From Rhodocyclaceae bacterium UBA2250 (GTDB lineage Bacteria; Pseudomonadota; Gammaproteobacteria; Burkholderiales; Rhodocyclaceae), in contig DDXW01000024.1 of assembly GCA_002347285.1 (NCBI GenBank), positions 1 through 7,649 of the forward strand: a stretch of 7,649 bases of DNA, given 5' to 3'. Below are positions 1-7,649 of the stretch, piece after piece. The notes below the pieces were generated by a model. The model did no database searches and had not been told where the DNA came from. It saw only the letters and a program-made list of their open reading frames with translations. The stretch's first letter is position 1; each line of letters starts with the position of its first letter. Made by a program: the position numbers and the translations under genes.

Positions 1-238
1 CTCGACGGCTTGTTCAGTGTTTCCTTAAATGGCACACGGCAAATAAAGCGGGCCCATGGCGGCTAGGCTTCGAATCTCGACAAAGCGGGGTCACATCGTC
101 TCGCCTCCGAGATGGGAAAGGATCAATGATGGGATAAATGACGACAGGTCTGAGCTCAAAGAGTAAATAGTTGCGACAGCCGCATGAGGCATATTGCTCG
201 ATGCAGCAACTGAGTAGCTCGATCTGAATCTTCGGGTC
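1..238. other. Non-coding stretch downstream of the regulator, no supported gene
   Basis: I find no convincing coding sequence, RNA gene or intrinsic terminator here. Short frames exist on both strands (for example a 36-codon plus-strand frame from the ATG at 56) but lack a ribosome site or recognisable protein. The sequence is richer in A and T than the enzyme genes. Positions 9-27 read like the end of an insertion sequence (see findings). AAAGCGGG occurs twice (45-52 and 82-89). Confidence 0.5.
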
Positions 239-574
239 TCATGCCGCAGCTTCTTCTTTATCAACTTCGCGCCGCAATTCTTGAATCTCTTTACGAATCG
301 ACTCGTATTCGGCAACTTTGTACTTGAGAAAACTAACGGTGAGGCGGGCTTTTTCCTCAATGCCGCTGGGAGTAAGCAGGTAGCTATAAGCCAGTTTATT
401 GTCGGCGCGGCGGAAGTTGTCCATCTTTACGAGCCCCTTCTGCATCAATGCCTTAAGGCAATAATTTGTCTTTCCCAAGCTGACGCCCATTGCATTGGCC
501 ATTTCCCGCTGCTGAATCGCCGGGTTGGCTTCGATGAGCTTCAGAAGCTTGTAGTGATGGTGGTCGGGAGACAC
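239..574 (-). CDS. MarR-family EPS-associated winged-helix transcriptional regulator
   Basis: This small DNA-binding protein (111 residues from the chosen start) resembles the 'MarR family EPS-associated transcriptional regulator' group that accompanies exopolysaccharide clusters in proteobacteria. From the GTG at 574: YKLLKLIEANP helix (from residue 8), helix-turn-helix about 21-47 (QQREMANAMGVSLGK then NYCLKALMQKG), wing about 48-71 (NFRRADNKLAY, YLLTPSG), then a charged C-terminal helix about 72-108 (KVAEYESIRKEIQELRREV) that looks like a dimerising coiled coil. The frame is open to an ATG at 694, but those extra 40 residues do not look like the family and the ATG lies upstream of the promoter at 616-644. 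GTG 574 puts the start 7 residues before YKLLK as in relatives; GTG 607 is an alternative, possibly leaderless. Neither has a clear Shine-Dalgarno. It follows the tviB-like gene in the same direction. Targets are unknown; the sugar operon and itself are the obvious candidates. Confidence 0.85.
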   Translation of the reverse strand: MSPDHHHYKLLKLIEANPAIQQREMANAMGVSLGKTNYCLKALMQKGLVKMDNFRRADNKLAYSYLLTPSGIEEKARLTVSFLKYKVAEYESIRKEIQELRREVDKEEAAA

Positions 575-615
575 AATAAAAATGGATGGAATAGCCTCTT
601 CAAGCACTGAACCGA

Positions 616-644
616 AGTATAACGGGCTGATCCGGTATTGGCAA
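616..644 (-). promoter_or_regulatory. Sigma-70-like promoter of the EPS-associated regulator
   Basis: Read on the minus strand, TTGCCA (639-644) is followed after exactly 17 bases by TATACT (616-621); each hexamer matches the consensus at five of six positions. Transcription would begin around 608-610, giving about 35 bases of leader to GTG 574, or an almost leaderless message from GTG 607. It lies in the 138-base gap after the tviB-like gene, so the regulator can be expressed separately from the sugar operon. Confidence 0.6.
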
Positions 645-648
645 TACC
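634..648. promoter_or_regulatory. Perfect 15-bp palindrome over the -35 box, candidate operator
   Basis: GGTATTG-G-CAATACC is a perfect inverted repeat with 7-base arms around one base. It contains the whole -35 hexamer of the regulator promoter. Winged-helix dimers of the MarR type bind such symmetric sites, and binding here would block RNA polymerase, so autorepression by the downstream gene product is the simplest reading. This is inference from position and symmetry. Confidence 0.5.
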
Positions 649-687
649 ACGGGCGTGTCGACAGCGATACTTCAAACCCGGTTGCCT

Positions 688-700
688 GCAACATTGTTGC
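688..700. repeat. Second perfect palindrome, 13 bp, upstream of the regulator promoter
   Basis: GCAACA-T-TGTTGC is a perfect inverted repeat with 6-base arms; adding CC and GG outside one mismatched pair lengthens it to 685-703. Its centre (694) is 53 bases from the centre of the promoter palindrome (641). It starts 13 bases beyond the tviB-like stop. No T-run follows on the minus strand, so a simple intrinsic terminator is unlikely; a second protein site or a weak mRNA end hairpin are possible. Confidence 0.4.
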
Positions 701-712
701 TGGTGGGGATTT

Positions 713-1999
713 TCACAATCTCCAAGTCCTTATCCCTTCAAACAAGTGCGGCGGAAAAGCCGCCCTAACATCGACAAGGCAGCCGCCAACCGCCACTTTC
801 GCGGCGACCTTGGCTGCTCCGGTCGAGATGAACGCATCGTGCGCCATGGCGATCACCAACGCATCCGCAACCGGCAGGTCTGCCCAGTCATGCAACTCAA
901 GGCCGTACTCCCGTCGCGCCTCGACTGGATCGGCGAGCGGATCATGCACCCGGACCTCGATGCCGTAGCTTTCCAACTCGCGAATGATATCCGGCACCTT
1001 CGAATTGCGCAGGTCCGGGCAGTTTTCCTTGAAGGTCAGACCAAGCACATTGATCTTCGCCTCCTTGATGTTGATGCCCGACTGGATCATGAGCTTGACG
1101 GTCTTCTCGGCGATGAACTTGCCCATGCCGTCGTTGATGCGGCGGCCGGCCAGGATCACCTGTGGATGGTAGCCGAGCATTTCCGCCTTGTGAGTAAGGT
1201 AGTAGGGGTCGACGCCGATGCAGTGGCCGCCGACCAGACCGGGCTTGAACTTGAGGAAGTTCCATTTGGTGCCAGCAGCTTCGAGCACCTCGGTGGTGTC
1301 GACGCCGAGCTTGTCGAAGATTAGCGCCAGTTCGTTCATCAGGGCGATATTGAGATCGCGCTGGGTGTTTTCGATCACCTTGGCGGCTTCGGCCACCTTG
1401 ATCGAATTGGCGCGATGGACGCCGGCCGTGACGACCGCCTCGTAGAGGGTGGCCACCTTCCCGAGGGTCTCCGGGCTGTCGCCGGCGACGACCTTGAGGA
1501 TTTTCGTGAGGGTATGCTCCTTGTCGCCCGGGTTGATGCGCTCCGGGCTGTAGCCGACGTGGAAGTCCTCCCGCCACCTTAGGCCGGAGTGCTTCTCCAG
1601 GACGGGGATGCACACCTCCTCGGTGGCACCGGGATAGACGGTGGATTCGTAGATGACCGTGACGCCACGCTTCATGTACTTGCCGACGGTGGTGCTCGCC
1701 GCGACCAACGGCCCGAAATCGGGCTGATGGGCGGTGTCGACCGGCGTCGGCACGGCGACGACGATAAAGTCGGCGCTGGCGAGGCGGCTCGGATCGTTGG
1801 TGCATTCGAGCTGTGTGGCCGCCTTGAAGTCTTCGGTGGAGACCTCACCCGTCGGATCGCTGAACTCGCGATAGGCCGCGACCTTGGTCTCCGAAAGATC
1901 GTAGCCGATGGTCCGGAACTTCTTGCCGAATTCCACCGCCAGCGGCAGGCCCACGTAGCCGAGACCGACGACGGCGATGGTAGGGTTATCGTTCAGCAT
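713..1999 (-). CDS. tviB: UDP-N-acetylhexosamine 6-dehydrogenase, TviB/WbpA-like
   Basis: A 428-residue nucleotide-sugar dehydrogenase, most like Vi-antigen TviB (VipA) as I remember that sequence, which oxidises UDP-GlcNAc to UDP-GlcNAc uronic acid. Visible: NAD-binding VGLGYVGLP (11-19), VPTPVD (84-89), YESTVYPG (117-124), SPERINPGD (151-159), K207 in AEAAKVIENTQRD, substrate residues KWNFLKFKPGL (245-255), catalytic C260 in GGHCIGVDPYYL, and FKENCPD (323-329) in the C-terminal domain. The SPERINPG and NTQRDLNIA segments separate it from UDP-glucose dehydrogenases such as Ugd next door. UDP-GalNAc (WbpO-type) or UDP-ManNAc specificity cannot be excluded. The start is the ATG at 1999, which begins just before the Rossmann motif; reading the frame further upstream gives arginine-rich shadow sequence inside the epimerase gene. 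There is no good Shine-Dalgarno sequence, so translation probably depends on coupling to the epimerase stop (7-base overlap). The TGA at 713-715 ends the sugar operon. Confidence 0.94.
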   Translation of the reverse strand: MLNDNPTIAVVGLGYVGLPLAVEFGKKFRTIGYDLSETKVAAYREFSDPTGEVSTEDFKAATQLECTNDPSRLASADFIVVAVPTPVDTAHQPDFGPLVAASTTVGKYMKRGVTVIYESTVYPGATEEVCIPVLEKHSGLRWREDFHVGYSPERINPGDKEHTLTKILKVVAGDSPETLGKVATLYEAVVTAGVHRANSIKVAEAAKVIENTQRDLNIALMNELALIFDKLGVDTTEVLEAAGTKWNFLKFKPGLVGGHCIGVDPYYLTHKAEMLGYHPQVILAGRRINDGMGKFIAEKTVKLMIQSGINIKEAKINVLGLTFKENCPDLRNSKVPDIIRELESYGIEVRVHDPLADPVEARREYGLELHDWADLPVADALVIAMAHDAFISTGAAKVAAKVAVGGCLVDVRAAFPPHLFEGIRTWRL

Positions 2000-3000
2000 T
2001 TGAAGTAGTCGCGGTACCACGCGACGAAGCGGGCGATGCCGTCTTCGACGCTGGTGGCCGGCTTGTAGTGGAACTGCTCGACAAGGTCTGCGACGTCGGC
2101 ATACGTGTCGGGCACGTCGCCCGGCTGCAGCGGCAGCATTTCCATCTCGGCCTTCCTGCCGAGGGCCTTTTCCAGGGCGGCGATGTAGTCCATCAGTTCG
2201 ACCGGCTGGTTGTTGCCGATGTTGTAGATCCGCCAGGGGGCCTGGCTGGAGCAGGGATCGGGATGGTCGCCGCTCCAGGCCGGGTTTGACGGTGCCGGAC
2301 GGTCGAGCACACGGATCACGCCCTCGACGATGTCGTCGATGTAGGTGAAATCGCGCCGATGCTTGCCATAGTTGAACACTTGGAAGGGTTTGCCTTCGAG
2401 CATGGCCTTGGTGAATTTGAACAGCGCCATGTCGGGCCGGCCCCACGGGCCATAGACGGTGAAGAAGCGCAGACCAGTGGTCGGCAGGCCGTAGAGGTGG
2501 CTGTAGGCATGGGCCATCAGTTCGTTGCTCTTCTTGCTCGCGGCGTAGAGGCTGAGCGGGTGATCGACGTTCTGGTGGATCGAGAACGGCATGGCGGTAT
2601 TGGCGCCATAGACACTCGAGCTGCTGGCATAGACGAGATGCTCGACGTCGTGGTGGCGGCAGCCTTCGAGGACATGGGCGAAACCGACGATGTTGCTGTC
2701 GATGTAGGCGAGCGGGTTCTCGATCGAGTAGCGCACGCCAGCCTGGGCGGCGAGGTTCACCACTCCCTGCGGCTTGTGGGTCGCGAAAGCTGTCTCCATC
2801 GCCTTGCGGTCGGCGAGGTCGATGCGCAAATGGGTGTAGTTCGGATGATTGGCGTGCCTTGCCAGCCGCGCCTCCTTGATCGCCGGATCGTAGTAGTCGT
2901 TGTGGTTGTCGATGCCGACCACCGTGTCGCCGCGCTCCAACAGGCGAAGGGCCAGGGTGGAACCAATAAAGCCGGCCGCGCCGGTAATCAATACCTTCAT
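1993..3000 (-). CDS. UDP-glucuronate 4-epimerase (extended SDR family)
   Basis: A 335-residue NAD-dependent epimerase that would convert the UDP-glucuronate made by the preceding Ugd to UDP-galacturonate. It has the NAD-binding GAAGFIG (7-13), the acidic strand end with D31 in GIDNHNDYYD, the serine-rich active site ASSSSVYG (125-132), catalytic Y152 and K156 in YAASK, the substrate loop FFTVYGPWGRPDM (179-191), and RRDFTYIDDIVEG (215-227). The NDYYDP and RYSIENP segments plus the PWGRPD loop are typical of UDP-GlcA 4-epimerases and unlike GalE or TviC/WbpP. The chosen start is the ATG at 3000, because translation from there begins directly with the nucleotide-binding strand (MKVLITG); a longer in-frame ATG at 3066 would add 22 unrelated residues inside ugd. 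GGGAG lies a suitable distance upstream in the ugd tail. The TGA stop overlaps the next gene by 7 bases. The specificity call is by motif resemblance only. Confidence 0.93.
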   Translation of the reverse strand: MKVLITGAAGFIGSTLALRLLERGDTVVGIDNHNDYYDPAIKEARLARHANHPNYTHLRIDLADRKAMETAFATHKPQGVVNLAAQAGVRYSIENPLAYIDSNIVGFAHVLEGCRHHDVEHLVYASSSSVYGANTAMPFSIHQNVDHPLSLYAASKKSNELMAHAYSHLYGLPTTGLRFFTVYGPWGRPDMALFKFTKAMLEGKPFQVFNYGKHRRDFTYIDDIVEGVIRVLDRPAPSNPAWSGDHPDPCSSQAPWRIYNIGNNQPVELMDYIAALEKALGRKAEMEMLPLQPGDVPDTYADVADLVEQFHYKPATSVEDGIARFVAWYRDYFKC

Positions 3001-3001
3001 C

Positions 3002-4168
3002 TCAATCGCTCCCAAATAGATCCCGGCTGTAGATCTTGTCCGCCACGTCGCGGATCTCGTCGACAATGCGGTTGGCGATGATCACGTCCGCTTCGCGTTT
3101 GAAGGCTGCCAGGTCGTTCACGACACGTGAATGGAAGAACTCGGCACCCTTGAACACCGGCTCGTAGACGATCACCTCGACGCCCTTGGCCTTGATGCGC
3201 TTCATGATGCCCTGGATGCTGGAGGTGCGGAAGTTATCGGAGCCGGCCTTCATGATCAAACGATAGACGCCGACGACTTCCGGCTTGCGGCGGATGATCT
3301 CGTCGGCGATGAAGTCCTTGCGCGTGGTGTTCGATTCGACGATGGCGTGGATCAGGTTCTGCGGCACGTCGCGGTAATTGGCCAGCAGTTGTTTCGTATC
3401 CTTGGGCAGGCAGTAGCCGCCGTAGCCGAAGCACGGGTTGTTGTAGTGCGCGCCGATGCGCGGGTCGAGGCAGACGCCGTCGATGATCTGCCGTGTGTTC
3501 AGCCCATGGGTGGCGGCATAGGTGTCGAGCTCGTTGAAGTAGGCGACGCGCATCGCGAGGTAGGTGTTGGCGAACAGCTTGATCGCCTCGGCCTCGGTGC
3601 TGTCGGTGAACAGGGTCGGGATGTCCTGCTTGATCGCCCCCTGCCTGAGCAGACTGGCGAAGGTCTGCGCCCGTTCCGAGCGTTCGCCGACGACGATGCG
3701 CGAGGGGTGCAGGTTGTCGTGGAGGGCCTTGCCTTCGCGCAGGAACTCCGGCGAGAAGATCAGGTTGGGGCAGCCGAACTGTTCGCGCGCCTTGGCGGTG
3801 TAGCCGACCGGGACGGTGGATTTGATGACCATCACCGCCGCAGGATTGATCGCCATCACATCCCGGATCACCGCCTCGATGGACTGCGTATTGAAATAAT
3901 TGGTCTCGGGATCGTAGTCGGTCGGCGTGGCAATGACGACGTACGCCGCGTCGCGATAGGCTTCCTCTTTGTCGAGGGTGGCTCGGAAGTTCAGCGGCTT
4001 GTGTCTCAGGTAATCCTCGATCTCGGCATCGACGATCGGCGATTCCTTGCGATTGAGCATCGCCACCTTCTCGGCAACGATGTCGAGGGCGACCACCTCG
4101 TTGTGCCGGGCCAGCAGCATGGCGTTGGACAGGCCGACGTAACCCGTGCCGGCGATGGCGATTTTCAT
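3002..4168 (-). CDS. ugd: UDP-glucose 6-dehydrogenase
   Basis: Oxidises UDP-glucose to UDP-glucuronate with two NAD+, in the cytoplasm, feeding acidic polysaccharide synthesis. The 388-residue protein has the N-terminal NAD-binding GTGYVGLS (7-14), the SPEFLREG loop (139-146), K197 in KLFANTY, catalytic C253 in GYGGYCLPKDTK with D257 behind it, and a C-terminal Rossmann domain including the VIVYEP strand (332-337). Length and ending (SRDLFGSD) match the short enterobacterial Ugd as I remember it (388 aa), not the longer class of about 440 aa. Y71 in EAYRDA aligns with the tyrosine of E. coli Ugd reported to be phosphorylated by Wzc, so kinase control is possible but inferred. The ATG at 4168 is 83 bases downstream of the ligE stop codon's last base; its Shine-Dalgarno match is weak (AAGAA). 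The TGA is one base before the epimerase ATG, making it the first gene of the sugar-nucleotide operon. Confidence 0.97.
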   Translation of the reverse strand: MKIAIAGTGYVGLSNAMLLARHNEVVALDIVAEKVAMLNRKESPIVDAEIEDYLRHKPLNFRATLDKEEAYRDAAYVVIATPTDYDPETNYFNTQSIEAVIRDVMAINPAAVMVIKSTVPVGYTAKAREQFGCPNLIFSPEFLREGKALHDNLHPSRIVVGERSERAQTFASLLRQGAIKQDIPTLFTDSTEAEAIKLFANTYLAMRVAYFNELDTYAATHGLNTRQIIDGVCLDPRIGAHYNNPCFGYGGYCLPKDTKQLLANYRDVPQNLIHAIVESNTTRKDFIADEIIRRKPEVVGVYRLIMKAGSDNFRTSSIQGIMKRIKAKGVEVIVYEPVFKGAEFFHSRVVNDLAAFKREADVIIANRIVDEIRDVADKIYSRDLFGSD

Positions 4169-4251
4169 GTGTTCTTAGCGAATACGGAGGAAATATGCGA
4201 ATGATACTGCCGCCCCGCCAGCACCGAATTTTCGAATGACGGCTGGTAACG
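4169..4251 (-). promoter_or_regulatory. Gap between ligE and ugd, possible weak promoter
   Basis: This is the only sizeable gap in the run of genes upstream of the regulator promoter. On the minus strand TATCAT (4201-4206) resembles a -10 box 32 bases before the ugd ATG, but the best -35 at 16 bases' spacing (TTCGGT) is poor. I see no hairpin followed by a T-run, so read-through from uvrA-ligE is equally possible. A promoter for the sugar operon is expected here on layout grounds more than on motif strength. Confidence 0.25.
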
Positions 4252-5080
4252 TCAATGTTCCTCCCGCACGCGCAGGAAGCGCGGAAAGCGCGGCACGCCG
4301 TTGGCGGTCGGTTCGCGGTAGCGATAGGTGACGAGCGTGCCGACCGGCGGCGGGTCGCGCCGCTGCGCATCGGTGAAGCCGCTGCCGAGCGAGAAGCGCT
4401 GGCCGTCGGGAATTTCGACGCGCAGCGCGCCGAGTTGGCCGGCGTACTTTCCCTTGCCGGCCAGATGGGCGACGACGCGCGCCTCGGCATCCAGCCAGGG
4501 GGTGAGCTTGAGCAGGACGGCGGAGCGGCCGGTTTCGTAGCGGGCATCGGCGCGATGCAGCATCAGTCCTTCGCCGCCGCCGCGCACCACCTCGTCGAGC
4601 CTCCGTTGCAGGGAACGTGCGTCGCTCAGCCGGAACTGCTCGACCGTCCGCAGCCAGGGAACATCAGCCCGGGTAACGATCTCGCGGATTTGCCGGCTGC
4701 GCTCGGTGAAGTCGCCGGGGGCGTCCGGCAACTCGAAGATCATGTAGCGCACCTGCCGCCATTCGGCGTCATCCGGGCTGGCGCGCCGCACGATGCCTGA
4801 AAGCTCATCGAAGCGGCCGCGCCCCAGCCACAGTTCGCCGTCGAGCGGGCGGGCCGGCAGCGCGGCGACGAACCAGTGCGGTGCCGGGACCGGGTTGCCG
4901 CTGCGGAAGCGCAGCTGCCGGCCGTCCCAGTGAGCGCGCACACCGTCGAGCTTTTCGCTGACCCAGTATTGCGCGACATCGATGCCTTCACGGTAGCGTT
5001 CGGCGAGCAGCAGCGGCAATTCGGCGGCGGCCATGCGCACCCATAGCAGCAGGGATGTCGCCAGCAGTACGGCGCCCCGG

Positions 5081-5091
<11 letters not shown>
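4252..5091 (-). CDS. ligE: Secreted minimal ATP-dependent DNA ligase, LigE type
   Basis: This 279-residue protein is a minimal two-domain ATP-dependent ligase that seals nicks through an enzyme-AMP intermediate. Residues 1-23 look like a Sec signal peptide: basic N-terminus, hydrophobic stretch about 6-18, and AAA before E24, so the mature enzyme is probably periplasmic or released, as in other LigE proteins. Adenylation domain: motif I EKLDG with nucleophile K47; motif III DGELWLGRGRF (84-94); IIIa YMIFELPD (116-123); motif IV GGEGLMLH with E174; motif V LLKLTPW (193-199). The OB-fold runs from about 206 to the end with KGKY and a terminal RFPRFLRVR. There is no zinc finger or extra DNA-binding domain. 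Motif V normally has two lysines (KxK); here the second is T197. The start is GTG at 5091, preceded by AAGGGG at 7 bases' spacing, and overlaps the uvrA stop by 11 bases, which suggests translational coupling. Family call is firm; substrate and physiological role are not shown. Confidence 0.93.

Positions 5092-7649
<2,558 letters not shown>

Noticed and set aside
91..111. GGAGG followed by ATG-TGA on the minus strand, a start-stop or tiny GTG-started peptide of 26 codons
   Set aside because: A good ribosome-site match alone is weak evidence; the peptide has no recognisable features and no supporting promoter.
169..211. Inverted repeat AGTTGC...GCAACT downstream of the regulator as a terminator
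   Set aside because: The 31-base spacing is large, the arms are only 6 bases and no T-run follows on the minus strand.
91..360. 89-codon minus-strand frame overlapping the regulator end
   Set aside because: Two-thirds of it is not overlapped by family-like sequence in that frame, it has no ribosome site and no recognisable motif; the start lies within the regulator gene.
2000..2446. Long N-terminal extension of the TviB-like frame (149 residues)
   Set aside because: It is out-of-frame epimerase sequence rich in Arg, Gly and Pro; the Rossmann motif starts just after the ATG at 1999.
3131..4204. A 357-codon plus-strand frame opposite ugd, and a 228-codon one at 638-1324
   Set aside because: Both lie antisense to genes with full catalytic motifs, and their translations look like reverse readings of those codons rather than proteins.

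Overview
The window looks like a chromosomal segment of a GC-rich betaproteobacterium. The protein types point to a Rhodocyclales-like bacterium, but this is a judgement from remembered family resemblance and has not been searched. Every gene I can support lies on the minus strand, so the window reads biologically from right to left.

Right part (about 4252-7649): the 3' portion of uvrA, the ATPase subunit of nucleotide excision repair, cut by the window edge. It overlaps by 11 bases a GTG-started gene for a small exported ATP-dependent DNA ligase of the LigE type.

Middle part (713-4168): after an 82-base gap comes a tightly packed nucleotide-sugar operon. It holds ugd (UDP-glucose to UDP-glucuronate), a UDP-glucuronate 4-epimerase gene (to UDP-galacturonate), and a tviB/wbpA-like gene for a UDP-N-acetylhexosamine 6-dehydrogenase (to an N-acetylated uronic acid). 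Junctions are 1 base apart and then a 7-base overlap, so the three are almost surely co-translated. Together they would supply two or three acidic sugar precursors for an acidic capsule, exopolysaccharide or O-antigen. No glycosyltransferase, polymerase or export gene is in the window.

Left part (1-712): a short winged-helix regulator of the 'MarR family EPS-associated' type with a C-terminal coiled coil. Upstream of it is a good sigma-70-like promoter (TTGCCA, 17 bases, TATACT) whose -35 box lies inside a perfect 15-bp palindrome. A second perfect palindrome of 13 bp is centred 53 bp further upstream. This looks like a self-controlled regulatory node at the end of the sugar operon, and it is the part I find most worth testing. 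Base composition drops here: 27/60 GC in each of three sampled lines of the regulator gene, against 41/60 in a ugd line and 46/60 in a uvrA line. The last 238 bases hold no gene I can support.

Nothing here is plainly a new enzyme system. The most interesting points are the regulator with its palindromic promoter, the secreted ligase sitting between a repair gene and polysaccharide genes, and a substituted motif V lysine in that ligase.
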